Part shown: positions 1 to 14,649 of the stretch, piece after piece
How the letters are laid out: every line of letters starts with the position of its first letter
Position numbering within the stretch: position 1 is the stretch's first letter
NCBI GenBank assembly: GCA_021234155.1
Contig: JAJEKV010000002.1
Span: forward strand, 2,268,155-2,332,154
Length of the DNA stretch: 64,000 bases
Origin: Isoetes taiwanensis
Lineage: Eukaryota > Streptophyta > Lycopodiopsida > Isoetales > Isoetaceae
Reading direction: 5' to 3'
Position numbers and translations under genes: made by a program
Notes under the pieces: model-generated
What the model saw: only the letters and a program-made list of their open reading frames with translations
What the model was told of the DNA's origin: nothing
Database searches by the model: none

Positions 1-1499
1 CGGGTCCCACACGTGCAGTTTCTTACACATACCCTGAAGCTACCGGCCTCGACTTTTAATCTTCAACTATACAACCGGGCTTAACTTGAAACTCAGATGG
101 TAACGTATGCTTATCCAAGGAATACCCCTTTATCTACTTCTGGTTGCTAACAACACTCACTCGGGACTTCCCACTCAAGGCTTGTATATCTATAAGCAAT
201 CGTTAAGAAAACTTCCAATCTGAACCTGTTGTTTCAATGGTCCGAGTAAGGTACTGATACCCATGAATTGATCATGTAAATGAGACATTCCTGGAAGACT
301 CCTCGCCAGGAATATTATGAAAACCCGCCCAAATGGATATAGTCCTACCCAGGAACGCTTTTTGTTGCCAAATTGCGCTAGAAGGTTCCAACGCTTAGTT
401 CTGCCAATTCATGTTTTGATGGGTCGGCAGAGTCGTAAGTAAGACCATGTATTTGTTCATCGAAGATGACAAGGAGGAGTAGTGGATGCGCTGCTGGATA
501 TATGATTTAAAACTAATGGGGCGAGGGATTTAAGTAGAGAAATCTAAGAGGCTAAATTTTAGGAAGTAGAAGCTAGGAAAACTATGCCTGGTGTATAGAG
601 AGTTGATTTGTAAGCTGGGTAGCTTGTACTGTGCTTTGAAATACATGGCTCATCAAATTTTCTTTACCATGATGTATATTTCCATGATTGCAATTAATGC
701 ATCCTCAAGATCTTGTCCAAACATTTCATGTGTTCTCATCCTTGGGTAGTTTATGATGTGTATGCCATAAGTGCACATTAAAAAGGAGTTTTGGCCTTTC
801 AATGGACATACATTGAAGCTCAAAATGCAAAATGGAAGGACATGCATGCATAGTTAGTATAAATTAATTCCTTCACTCTACTTAGAGCCTCCAAATGTGC
901 CTTTGAGACACGCCAGAGGTAAGTGAAGATGTTTTCATTATCCTTTTATATGAATATGTCTTTTTCCATATAAAAGCAAGGTAGCTTCAACATTAAACAT
1001 GCGTTTTTAACTTTGGTAAACCCTAATGGGACCCTTTAACTGCATTTTTCTACAAACTTTGGATGATATGTACCGTTTAACATCCAAATTCGTGATCCTT
1101 TCAAATAAAGAGAAAAAGCAAGTGCTATATGTCCTACGCAATAAGGCTATCATGAAACATCTACTAAATCAGTTGGAGTTGAGAACCCTAAATTCGCCAA
1201 ATACCTAAAGATACACTCCAAAGGTGGGAGACCAACCTACTTTGTGAAGTTCGCTTAAGGAAGTTAAAGATCTTCAAATAATGGATATAATTGTTCTCTT
1301 AGGTCTATCATGTATAGTCATCCACAAGAATCAATGTGATTCTACAAGACGATAGGTCCTACCCAATAAACTTCAAAATATTTAGAACCATGTAAACATA
1401 TATGTTCGGATAGCCATCAAAGATTCTAGAAGCAAAATATCCCACCATATAAGTAGGATATGTATGGCATCTGGCCCATTGGTAAATTAAAATTCACCT

Positions 1500-3715
1500 A
1501 TTTTCACATTACTTTTTATAAGATACAAATGAGGGGCCATAGTGAGGCAAATGTTCCCAAAAGAAAAATGAAATGCGTTATATGAATCTTGGTTCCTGAG
1601 AAATCTCCTGAGCCATTCCATGGAAACATCAATGTAGAACTCCAACCTTGAGTCCTATTTGATGATGGTGGCTACCAAGAAATGCGTGCATTTAAACATT
1701 TCCTAAAATGAAAGTAATAGTGTAGACACTCCTCATAATAAATGATGGTTCAAAAATCTTTGCATCCTCTTGAACCTCAAATTGCTACATTGATTTCACT
1801 AATGGATTTGTATGGTAACAAACCCGGCTATAGTCTACATTTTAGACTTAGAGTGAGTAGACAATCAGCATGTGAACAATGTAGCATTGCCTTCTCTCCG
1901 GAGAACGCTCCGTAACAAGCTACTCTTGCCTTTTGCCGCTCCACTGAAGTATGTCAATAGCTTTACTCATTCAAAGACAAGGGCAAAAACAATGACCATT
2001 TACGCAAAAACATTCCAAAAACACTTAAATCATATATAAATAAAAGCTTATGTATATTTACTAAAGAACTATTCCCAATAATGCTGACAGCCAGACCCAT
2101 TAGAGCTAAGAAAACTGGCATTCCTGTGGCTGATCTTGTCTCTAACAGCTTCTATTATCTGTTTGGCTAAAATTATAATCTACAGGCAGATTCAGACCAC
2201 GTTTCATGCTCATACATGTATCCTTAAGCAACATGGCATGAACATTCTGTTGCAAATGAGCATGAGCATAAGCTTCAACAGTTCATTCCAAATACTTTCC
2301 AATACCCTGCAAACATACAGGAGGAAAATGGAAGCCACAATAGTTTTGTAACATCAAATGATTAGTGTGTTTCTACCATAATAAAATGACTTCATGCTTT
2401 GTTTAGAAGCATATCTGACTATAATAATAATGATCTCTAGCCAGCAGAAAAGTAGCATACCTATTAATTCATGATGCATGCCGCCAAAATTTGTATGTGC
2501 ATGTTGATACCTCTCAGTATCTGTGCAAAAGCCTGATGGCTATTGGAGAAGGCCATCTTTTTCTCTCTGCCCATGAACCTCCTGCAACATATAGAAAAAT
2601 GGTCTCCATTTAAATCCACCTGGTTATTATATGCTAAAGATAATGCATGTTTGGGCCACTACATAAAAAAGAATACTTTAAATGCCCCTTGCATACTCTT
2701 GGAGTGGATATATGAGCAATACCATCATACTCTACACAGATACACCAATAAATAAATGAGGTCTTCAAACATTCTGAAACAGAAGCAATAGTGCAGACAT
2801 CATTCCTCACAACAAATGATGCTGGCTAAAACCTTTTGCATCCTTTTGGAGGCTTCTCTCTGGAAAACCCTAAATTAAGTTAAGCAGTTGGATTTCCTAC
2901 CTACTGACGTAGGTGGTAGCCAAACCTGAGATAGTTTAGCATTTTAGATGTAGAAGCGCATGAGTAAAGTAGTGACATAATCAGCGGAAGAATGTAGTAT
3001 TGCCTTCTCCCATTGACGTTGTTCTTGTAAATCCAGCTTCCTGCTCTTTGATGTGATTCGAAGTATATCAATATCTCCTTTACCTGTTCAAAAGACAAGG
3101 CAACAATATTCAAGTTACTACTTTAAACACAATGTGCATGACCTTAATTTTAGGCATCTAAGGTGCAAAACATTTCCAACAATTAAATGATAATGTAAGG
3201 CAGCTTATATATATTTACCAAAGAACTATTTTGATAACGCTTCGACAGCCAGGACCATAGCGCTTAAGAAAACTGGCATTCCTGTGGCTGATCTGTTCTC
3301 AACAGTTTCATTATCCGCTTACAAATTGAGCATCTTATAGGCAAACCAATACTTCATGCTTATACATGTATCCCAAGTTTAAACATATGGCCTCCAGCAT
3401 TTTGTTCCAAATGGCGCGCATAAGCTTCAGCAGCTCATTCCAAATCACAATGCAATCCCTGTGTGTGTGTGTGTGTGTGCAGTGTGTGTAAAACACAGAA
3501 GGAAATGAAGCTACTAGGTTTGGAACATCAAATGATTAATTATTTTTACAAATAAAACGTATTCCTTCGGTTTGTTTTCCAGTGCCTATCTGACCATCAT
3601 AATACGTGATTCCAATAAGGAAAATAGTATGCCTATGCTGCCAAAATTTGAAGCACGCTGATACCTCTTAGTATCTGTGCAAAAGCCTGACTGCCCCTAT
3701 GCAAGTACCTTCATC
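1500..3715 (-). pseudogene. HRD3: HRD3/SEL1L-like C-terminal exons, copy 1
   Basis: Minus-strand exon remnants in two head-to-tail sets. Each set has an FCTDTERYQ-type exon (about 2,440-2,535 and 3,590-3,715), a SEL1-repeat exon ending in ATGMPVFLAL (2,085-2,310 and 3,240-3,450), and an exon with REGNAT-like sequence plus a C-terminal membrane segment (1,790-1,970 and 2,880-3,095). HRD3/SEL1L is the ER-membrane partner of the HRD1 ubiquitin ligase in ER-associated degradation. Frames are broken by stops and indels. This copy is the noisiest and includes a (GT)n run at 3,461-3,488 absent from the other copies. Confidence 0.75.
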
Positions 3716-6700
3716 TCTGTACTTGTTTAAATCCAGGCTTAACTCTGTAACTTAATCCCATCAGCTCTGGAAACTTCAAGAAATCTCCTTTGCCATGTTT
3801 TCAAGAAAAAAATCATATTTCTCTTCTTAGGGCCATTTATGAAAGTTGACAACTCACACATCCAGTGTAAATGTGCATCAAACATAAGGGAAAAAAGCGT
3901 GGAACAATGCAGCAAATCATTCCCCTTAAAAGCAATAGCAAGATATATAACAAGGGACAAAAACAATAAAGTAAAGCAGGGCTAGGGATAAATAAATTAA
4001 ACAACCTACCTCTGCATCATTTTTTCATTCTTCTGCTCTTAGTATAGTTAATTGATTGGTCAGTGGAATGCTATTTCCCATTAACACTGTAATTGTCATT
4101 TTTAAAATTAACTGACTGGAAAAGCACCACCTTGATACATCCATGGCCCCTGGTCCTTAAGTGCAGGCTGTAGGTGGTTCCAATCAGATCTAGTGGCATC
4201 AGAATATAGGATCCATAGGCCTAAAACCATGTCCTCTGTCTGTTCTACTTTCAAAGCTTCCTATACTCATAGAATGCATCGCTTGTTAGGAAAGACTTAT
4301 ATAAAGGAACAAAAAATTCATGATTTCACATTGTCCCAAACATTGGTTTTGCAAGAGCATTCCTCTATTAAATGTAACTACATGCTCCAGTGCAGACGTA
4401 AGGTTACCATAGTCCTTCTATCCGTTAATAAGCCATGAAGCTAGCAGGATATAAGCATAATCTAACATACATCCAGAGCTCTTATGTGTAAGACACATTG
4501 CAAAGAAAATGTGCATTTTGAAATAAGATATTAAGTACTACCTGCAAGACATGGCAAAGGAGCCCCAAAAAAATATGTAAAATCATAAATGGAAAAAAAC
4601 AAACCTCATCATTCTTTGTTTCATGATGGCAAAGAGCAAGGGTAAGGTCCAGCTCTTGCTGCAAGATCTTCTTGCTGCAAAAATGCAAAGTAGAAGTGTG
4701 AAGAACAGGATGAGCCTAAGCAAATATAATGCACTGATACAAATAAATAAAGATTAACATGTAACCTCGAAATATAATGCTTCTTATCCTCAGGATTTGT
4801 AAGTGTAATACCCTGAACCTCAATTTTAAAAAGATATTAAGTGAGTATAAGCTGATGCACCTCATATTACCAAAACTATGGATTAAAATCGTACTGCTGA
4901 GCTTGAAGATGTTTTACACGCTGTTATCTCTCAGAATTGTCACAGATGGCTTCCCGCAACATGCAGTGCTTCAACAAATAGCTATCTCCTCAAGTTCAGC
5001 CCTGGTCTGGCATCCAAATAAGAAATACCATCATCAATTAGTTGGTACGTTGCTAGAAACATAGCACAAAAAATATCTTTCCGTCAAGTATCTGACTGGA
5101 AGCCCATGCTTCTTTTAATACTCTTTAAGCATTTCATTCTTGAAGCTGGAAGTATTGATCTGCATATTCACTCAGAAACAGAAATCTGTAATCCTGGTTA
5201 ATAATGATCTCTTTACTCATGGTGAGTAACCTGCTTTATGCTGGTATAGCCAGGGTTATGAGTTCTGGCTATTTATTTTATGTAGCTCTGGGAGCTACCT
5301 ATTAAGCAAAGTATCTCTATTAGAATGAAATTCAAGTAACTGCATTTTTCAAATGCATATGACTCACCCGCATTGCTATCGCATCAGCCAAAAAATGGCC
5401 AATTTTGAATAACTGAGATTTTGGAACCTCTATATGTTAACATCCCACAATAATTTATAATCAAAATGTTTATGAGGTATATAAGCAAGGAATTACAATT
5501 TTATTACGGCTGTAGGGTTGTAAGGGCCAGTGCTCGTAAAGGTTCCGAGAGCGTAATGGTGCTGTGCACCCAGAAGAAGGATTCCTGGTTGCAAAATGAC
5601 TGGGCAATACCGAATATGGTCTCCTTGGTACCAGACTCATGCCCTGCAAAGACTCTCCCCTGCATAAGTTCATTTTAGGGTCACTATCAAGAGAATATGT
5701 TGAATGAAAAAAAAAAATGTAATCTGGCCATTTCAAAGGATAATCTGCGTGGTGGTCAGTCTTTGTTCATTATACTAGAAGACTTAGAGAGGAAATAGTG
5801 GCACCGTCGCTGAACAACTGGGAAAAGAACATGCCAGTTAATGTGCTGCTTCTATCCTTAGATACCTGGAATTTATCAATAAGTAATCCCATAAACAATA
5901 CTGCCAAGAATCTGCCCTCCTCAAATATTAAAAATATATTTAACAACCATCATCAGCATATATGCAAAATACATAACCTTGATGTGGGAGCTTCTCATCT
6001 TATAAACTACAATTGTTAAGCCCGCACAAGAAAATCTTGAAAAGAGAAAAGGTTGTTTACCTAAATGCTGCAATAGAGGCAAAAATACAACCATAACTAT
6101 ATGGCAAGAATAACATTTGAGAGAAGGAAACATTCTGTCCAACATTCCTCGTCCTCCCCTAGTTGCAAAGGTAATGTCCCAATTTGCTAGCAAGCTTACG
6201 TGCAATTGTCCCTTTGGGCAAAGCATAACGTCCTGGAAATAGGCTATGCAAGGGGAGGTGATTACAAGTGATTTTTTGGGTTAAAGTTGGCACCAATTCA
6301 AATTTTGCTAATTCTACTTGAAAGTTTGGGCAAAGACTTCCATAATGTATCCGGACAAACTAGTTGCATTGTGTGTTGGTATTTTTAATCTTTTTGTTTC
6401 TGAGTTGATTAATCTGCTGTTCTAGGTTAAGCACTTGTTACTTGGGATTTTCAAATTTGACTAAAAAACTTTTTGGCTTCATTTCTTAAGGTTGATTTCT
6501 TAAGGTTTTAAAAAGTTTTAAGGATTTTTGGTTGCCTATTAATTTTCACCATCTCCAAAAATCGGTAGAAGGTTTTTGTCCTATGATTTCGCTGAGGAGT
6601 TGCTCGTTTCAGTGGAATGCACGCCATTATGCACAAAGGTTGCTCAAAACACCCCTCGCCAGAAGTGCCTGAAATGAAACTATTAGGAACAAGTTAAAAA

Positions 6701-8009
6701 TTTTTGGAGTTATAAGACCAAACATCCGGTCCTCCCTAGTTATGTGCTGTAATGTCCCAATTTGAAGTAGCGAAATGATGCAATTGTCCCTTTGGGCGCA
6801 CGAAGAAAAAACGCCCGAAATAGGCTATGCAAAGGGGGAGGTGGATTAGCAAGATTTTGTTAAAGTTACACCCAATTCAGTAATTTTGCTAATTCTATCA
6901 CTTCAAAGTTTGGGCAAAGACTTCCATACTGTATCCTACAAACTAGTTGCATTTGTAAAGCTGGTATTTTTAATCTTTTGTTTCCTGAGTTGATTGTTCG
7001 TTGTTTAGGTATCTACCTTGTTAATTTGGGATTTTCAAGTTTGACTAAAAACTATTTTGGCTTTATTTAAGGTTGATTTCTAAGGTTTGTAAAACGCTTA
7101 AGGATTTTGTCACGGCCACTTTTCACGATTCTCCAAAAATCGAAAGGTTTTTTGTCCTATGATTTCGTTGGAGGAGATACTCTGCCTGTGGAATGTACCA
7201 TTATGCATGCTACCGCTTCAAACACCTCGGGCTAGAAGTATATATTGCCCCGAATGCCTCTAAGCAGCAGTGGGTAATCGCATGTTTATTCGACCGGGCT
7301 TCCATTTTTCTCGTGAGGTTTATAATTTAACAACCGCAATTCTTAACTTTAATCTTATGCTATTATAACGCTTTATATTTTGGCTTCATCTTGAACATCA
7401 ATTAGTTAATGACGCATAGTCTGTTTAAGTAAGTTATTTTAGATGATGTATCAAGAAAAGCTTTCAATACAATACCGCCATATTCATATATATATATCCT
7501 GGACATGGAGGTATTATTTTTCCTCCGGCTATAAGTAGTATTATCCCATAGCTTTGGTTGGTTTCTAACTATACATATGCATCATGCGTATTGTAAAGTG
7601 GCTCGCAGTGGGTTCCGCTTTGTTTGATTGTTCGGTTAGGGCTTCGTGTTAATGTTTTAGACTCTTTGTGCCAAAAAAGGTAACACTACTTTTCTTCTAC
7701 TTGAGATTAAGAGTAAATTCTATGAGGATTCATATATCATCAAGATTTCGCTTCGGTGAAAAAAGTGAATTGCATATTATACGCGATGCAATCGAAAGTA
7801 ATGTGAAACCCATTTTTAACTGCTAGCCTTCAATTACTTTAAATTAGTCGAGGCAAGCTCTCCTTTTAGTCTTTCTTATCAAGGCACACATCTATAGCTA
7901 TTTCATCTAATGTACATGTGGTTGGGAATTTAATTTCTTTATCAAGAAAGGTATTCATATCTATAATTTGTCTAATACTTAGATTGGCAGCCCATCATGG
8001 TGATCTCAA

Positions 8010-11000
8010 GGGTCCCGCCCATCATGTGCAGTAAAGTTTCTTATAATTGCTAATCTTGAGCTTAGCCTCACTGACTTTAATCTTCAACCATGTATCCGGC
8101 CGTAACTTGAAACTCGCATGGCATGTATGCTTATTCCGCGAATAATACTCTTTTTATCTAATACTCATGGACTTCCTCACCAAGGCTTGTATATCTATAA
8201 GCAATTGTTAGGAACTTCCACCTTGGAAACCGGGTTGCGCTTGTCACGGTTCCGAGTAAGGCAAATAGATACTCCACTGGATCATAAATGGAGAGAGCAT
8301 TCTCGAAGACTCCTCGCTTATAATTATTATAGGCAAAACCCACCAAATGGATATGGGGTTCCGCTTCCATTGTGACCGCTTTGTTGCTAAAATTGTTATG
8401 AATATTCCAACGCCAGTTCCTCAATCCATCTAGCGTAACTTTATGTTTTGATGGGTCGCAAGTGAGTCGCAAAAAGACCCATATTGTCTATCGGAAGTAT
8501 GATTAAAGGAGGAAGAAGAGGCTTCTCTTCGGTGTGCTTTTAAATTTGATCCTGCTCCGCTTTCTCTCGCAATGTAAACGCAGCTTTTTTACCTTATTGG
8601 TCCTTGGCCGCCATCGCCGCCGGGCCGCTTGTTGCCGCCATGCTCGCCAGCTTAAGGCCGCTGCCTAAGTATTCCGCAATATTCAAGCAAAAGTACGAAT
8701 CCTAATCGCGACGCTATTGTGGATCTAAGATTTTTTCCATGGCAGAGTTGGCACTGCCTTATCTTTCTTTTTGATTCCTTCGCCTCCAACATCCCATGTT
8801 TGCAAGGTAGTCATGGACCGCAAGTAAAGCTAGAATACAAAAACCGTTGAGCGTAAAGCGCATCAAAGTCTGTAGCAAAATAATGAAAGGTGGCAAGGTC
8901 GCGGAGAGAATGGAAGGCGAGCTTGACGGCTTTCTCCCATAGCCCTAAGACTGCGAAATCCGCTTTTACCCGACCCATTTTTGTCGGATCTCACTAAAAC
9001 CGCTTCATAATGGGGCCAGACGCTTTTCGAGGATGCCATTCTGGCGGAAAACCTACCATACTGCTGCCATTAGCTTGAGAAAGAGCCAAACCTAACCTCA
9101 GAAGGAAAGACGTAAGAGGTAGTTCACATGTGTTGATTAATATCCTCAATCAAATGTTGTGGAACTAGGCCCATTGGCGGAAACTTACTATTGATCAAAC
9201 TATACAATCTCCTAATATTTTCCATGCATTCTCCAAAGATTTCGCAAATCCTCTAAATATATATATGCTCAAGGCTACAAATAAAATATTAAATAATGTA
9301 CCGTGCATTCCTTATAAGTGGGGACGACGCTATCCATGCACTTCTGATCATTAGGTTTGTTCTCGTTATGATAATTAATTTGATTATCTATTGGAAGGTC
9401 CTACCTCAATGAAGAAACTGGTTTAAGATATGTTAAATATCCCACACACTTATAATCAAACGCGACGTATTTAAGCAAGGAAATTGCTAATTTTATTACG
9501 GCTGTAGGGTTGCTTGAGTGGCTGCTGCTTTGGCAAGGTTTCGAGAGCTTAGCCAAAGTAAGCAAAGACCTTTAAGAAGGGATCTCCTCGCAAACACCGG
9601 CACACCGTATATACCGGGTGTCCTTGAAAATTTACCCATGTCCCTTGCAAAAGACCTCCCTACAAGTGCTTTTTTAGGGTCATCAAGAGAATACTAGAAT
9701 GTGTGCCCTGTACAAGGTTGGGCCAACAATAACAATGTCCCTGGTTAGCGTGGTTTACTCCAAATTTTAACGCCCATATGTGCAATCCCAAATAACAAAG
9801 ACATGCTGATACCGGCAAGAATGGGCTTTATTTATTTTTATAATTATTTTGTTATTAAAATTGTCTTAATTTGACAAGAGATATCGCATGTATTACCTTT
9901 AAGATCTATGAATTTCTGTAAGAGGGAAAAACAACGCTTTATAAAGAATGTCGGGGATCAAATTTACCTCACTATAACTCCTTACTCAAAATCCTAAACC
10001 CACTCAAGGATGTGAGAACAATTTTCTATGCTAGGGTCAACTAACTCTAATTTATGTTGTCACAATGTAATTTTGAAACTAAATACATTTACAATTAGAG
10101 TACATATTGTTGTAATATTAAAATCAAACCATTTCTATTTCATGCAATTTTCTACACGAGTTGCTAGGCCAACCTCACTCATGTTGTCCACAATGTAATT
10201 TGAAACATATTACATTTACAATTAGAGTATATATTGTTGTATATAAATCAAAAGTATTTTATTTCATGCTTTGAAAATCCACAATGCATACTGAATCTTG
10301 GGACACGAACTTGCAATACATTTGACTATGAAGTATCACATCTTTGTTTGTGCAAATATATAACCTTCAAGGAAATTGGTTTTTATTATTTCAGTGATGT
10401 TGAATAGCACATATCAAAGTGTTTTGTTATTAATTGTGAAGCAAGTTTTTACTCAAATAGTGTAAATACAAGAAAACGCATAGACAATCATGCGACTTGC
10501 ATAGAATTCTTATTACTTTTTGCTTCCAAACCAAGCAAACTACAGAAAATTTGGTATTTACAAAGATAAGGATATTTCAAGAATATCAAGAATGAGCAAC
10601 CGTACAAACGGTCCGACCGTCTAAACCGATTGAGGAAAACAACATTGCTTAAAGCACACGATCCCCACCCAAATCCTAACCAATCAAGGTTTTGAAAGTA
10701 AAGCCCTAAACTTATGAATAGAATAGAATAGATTTTTTAACGCCCACTGAGACCAATAGGTCATGGGACCTTGATATATAATGGGCTAGTACAATCATTA
10801 CTACTAGGATTGAAAACCTCTCTACCGAAGGTTTTCAAGGAAAACCTTGCAGAATGATGATACTAGATAATCTGAGATAATGACTCACCGAGGGCTCAAA
10901 GAATTGAAGACGCTCATCTAGAACCTCAAGTATGTATGATGCCGTGTCATGCACTGACATGGTGCTCAGAGAAGTTGAGGGAATTTGTACACATTAACAT

Positions 11001-13944
11001 GATATTATCATGTAATGTATATGCAATCTCATGCATATATAGCGTTGAATGCTAAAAGATGCTAAGATGGAAATGCCATATGATTGATTGCATTGTATAT
11101 ACCTACTGATTATTATTTACTTCGAAGCAGAAATTTAATGTTGAGACAATTTTTCAGCCGTAAAACCTGATGAGTAAATAGGAGGCTTGGAAAAGCTACT
11201 AACAAAAATCATGATAATACAAAAAGGCAACATCATATATGAATGGAGTCTAAGATCAAAGAAAATATATGAAATTACAGACATTAGATAATAATACCTT
11301 TGAATTGGCAAAATGAAAATAAATATTATAATAATTCTTGAATTAAGTAAAATGAAGCTTACCTTCATATATATACCGATATGGCCTTCACATACTAGTC
11401 CCAAGGATATAAAAAAACTTCTAACATGCATGCAGAAATAGCAGAGTAAATAATGAAATAGATGCGCTACCTTTGAATGAAAGAGTAGACAAAACTCTAA
11501 CCTCGCTTATGCCTTGTTCGGGGATGAACCTAAGTCCTACATTACATCGCTCACAATACATATATTTCAATCGAGTCGATATTCAACTTAACCATTATCC
11601 AAAGACCTTTTATGCTTCATTATTACCAAGGAAAGTTATATTTTTCTGCGGCGTTAATAATCCCGCATAATAATAGAAAGCATTGTTTATATAAGAAAAA
11701 ATTTCATTTTTGATATAAAAATTTTAGAATTGCAAAAAGTTCGTAGAATCCTTAATAAAAGGATCTTTTACTCAGGTTCCAAATGCATCCACTCTTCAAT
11801 CCCCTAAGTCAGCTTGCGTGAGTATTTTGGCAACAAAAACAATCAGCATTCGCTTAGGAAGATAGATGTCAACTCGAGATCACAGTGAAGTAATCGCTTT
11901 TTAAGTAATTCACAATAAGATGTATATCAATCTCCATACTTTTAGCAACATGGAGTAATCGTGGTGGTTTAACCGACTAAGTGCTTATAATGATGCAAGC
12001 TTATAATGATCCCTAATGATGTTTCAAAAAAAATCAACATCAAGATGTAAAATTGGCTGATCCTAGAGATCTGACCAGAGATCCTGCGAAAAGATGCAAA
12101 AGCGCCACATCCCCAAATCACTCTCTCGTAACTACTTTCAAATGGCCGATGAAGAAACCAATAAGAAAACCCTCAACGGCAAAATAAAGGTTTGAATTTA
12201 ATATGGCTGTGATATATCAAGAAGATTAAGAAGATAAAGAAACATCCGCGAACCCGCCTTACTCCGGGTTGGCACAAGGTAAACTGGTGGAGCAAGTTAT
12301 GGAGCATCATTTCTGGATGAAGAGAAACCGAGCGCACTTTGTAGCCGCAGTCAAGAACTATTTGTGTAACCTGTGCCGTGAACTCAAAGAGTAATCAACT
12401 CAAGAATAACTTGCGCCAAAATGCTGCTGCTTGAACCAGTAAAACAGCTTATAACTCACATTGGGAAAAATCTACAGGCCGTAAGTCTCTCGCTTGAAAA
12501 GTAGATAAATGCAGAGGATTTAGAGTGTTAGTGTGTACCGCCTTCCAAAGAACATTAATCAGAAAAAATTATGGTTGTGGCAATTTAGAGCAACCTATGA
12601 AGACTGAGGTTTCCCTAAGGTTTAAACCACTCATAATCAAAAGCTTAGATCCACCATGTTTTCAGAGCTATCATCACATATGTGATTCATTACGAAAAGC
12701 AACCCTCGCAATACATATGTGATTCTAAATCTCGAGCAACCCGGCCACCAACAAAGTGACTCGCTTTAAAACCCTTCTAAACTCAAGCCTTTAAATAGAG
12801 TTTCTAACTTCATCAAAGTCATAGGAAGAGGAGTCTTCCAAATATGCAAAAGAACAACCCAATATAGACCAACAAATGAACCCAAAAATACCATGGCATC
12901 TCAATGAATGCAAGCTGAGCCTATCTAAAAAAGGTGTAGGAAGAAGACTCTTTAGAAGGTACAAAGGAACTGATGGTTTTTTATCGGACATCCCAGACAT
13001 CGAATGAAAAATTAAAAGAAAAATACCAAAAGAAAAAAATAATAGAGACTTCTGTCTTACATGATCATTATGGTAGCATTCACGATGCATCACTATTTCA
13101 AAGACATTATTTCTTTATTCTCAAGGCCAAATCTTACATGCAATTTGGGCTAAACAAAACAAAGGAGAAAAAAAACTAAATCACCTTCAAGTGTATAAAT
13201 GCTCATCTATAGACCAAAAGAAAGAAGTGAAAACAAAAACCTATATCCTCTAATGCTTAAAATGCATTAATCCGTTGGAACTTCATGTCAAATCCATGCA
13301 TTGGCCTTTGCTAACAATAAGAACCCGATCGGACTTGCAGAGAACCGTGAGGGACAAATCACCTTTGATAAGGTAGAAATGGGGATTGTGTATTCGCTTC
13401 TTGAAGCTAGGAAGAAAGAAAGTAGAAGTATTCAAAAGAAAATACTCATTTGAACCTAGATGAAGGGCCGCGGGATTAAGAAAGAGCCACAAACTCAACC
13501 CCCTCAGAAAGGAAAGACAGTAAGAGGTAGTTCACGATGTTGATTAACATTCAATCAAATGTTGTGGAAACTAAATTCTATCCCGGAACTTACTATTGAT
13601 CAAAAATGGTGGCCAATCTCCCCACACATTTTCTTTCATGCATCTCCAAGATTTTGCAAATCCTCTAAATATGAGAAGGTCTTAGACCAAGTCCACTACG
13701 TACCAAGTTTGAACTCATCATCCTCCAAGCACTTTGCAATTAAGCTTAAAAGTATGTCCCGTAGGTCGACCAAGCAATTAGTCATATCATTAGTTAGAAG
13801 ATAGATTATGATCGCATTACTGTGTAGAGCTATCTGTAAGATTTGAGCTTACTCTAAAATCCGCCACAGCCGAAAGCAAACAGACAAGTATTAAAGTATC
13901 CCCATCATGCCTTGTATAAGCTCAAGCAAATTCTCGCTCAACCA
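8010..13944. repeat. Left copy of the 29.0-35.6 kb segment
   Basis: Collinear with 28,990-35,572, including the Gypsy debris, module A, the Helitron-like region, the 127-bp tandem repeat region (10,020-10,270) and the LINE fragment. Matching stretches of 20-60 bp alternate with short scrambled patches. The copy is shorter because one of the two tandem Helitron-like units present at 30.0-31.5 kb is missing. Confidence 0.85.
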
Positions 13945-14633
13945 TGTGACGTTTCCAGCATAACATACCATATGAATACGATATTATAATCGACATCGTT
14001 ACTAAGTACATGCCCACTCGCATTTACGTAATACTCATGACCGTAAAGGGTAGTACCCTGGCACCTTTGTGAACTATTATTATTATATTGCGTACATGTT
14101 AAAGTAACATGAATATAATCCCTTTTGCCACACGTGGCAAATTTTAGACCCATTGACCAAAGCAAGAGACCAAAATTTCTAAAATGATAAAGCGGGCTGT
14201 GAACCCTGGGGTGGGAAACCCCTTCGGCCTTAGGCCCCTGGATTGAGCAAACAGAGGACGATTCGCCTAACCTAGAGACGATACAAATTCAAGATCGCTA
14301 TATTCTGAGATCAGCAAGATGGACGCTTTCGTGGGAGTGGGAACCTACCAAGATGCAGTGTGAGCAAATTGACCTTCGAGTAGGTAAGATCCGAAAGTTA
14401 TCGTGCCCTTTCACAGTTTAGTATTCATTCTTAGCTATACACCCCTACGTTCTAAGAATGATAGACACTAACAAAGGAACTCCAAACTATGTATGATTAG
14501 GTAGATTAGAATAGACGTGGCCTCCCAAGCTATTTTCTCGCTGTGATGATGTTTTGACATTCTTGCCACCTTTGTGTATTGGGAAGGGGGTAGAGACCCG
14601 TGAGCCAAGTAGTTGTATGATCATAGTTTTAGC
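13945..14633 (+). repeat. Truncated LTR copy in the left arm
   Basis: Begins TGTGACGTTTCC directly after the LINE sequence ...CAACCA, exactly as at 35,573. It follows the LTR for about 690 bp to ...TCATAGTTTTAGC, then jumps to the module at 55,270. The shared junction shows that it derives from the same insertion event, followed by segmental duplication. Confidence 0.9.
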
Positions 14634-14649
14634 TAGGAGGTATAGAGCA

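Noticed and set aside
3461-3488. (GT)n microsatellite
   Set aside because: Absent from the matching positions of the other copies and sits at a CTG site; more likely a consensus artefact than a real locus.
5470-5736. Minus-strand ORFs across module A copies (Leu-rich, WYQG.HIRYCPVFATRNPSS)
   Set aside because: The plus frame of the same DNA (YPEEGFLVANTGQYRIWSPW) looks more protein-like; the opposite frame is probably a shadow.
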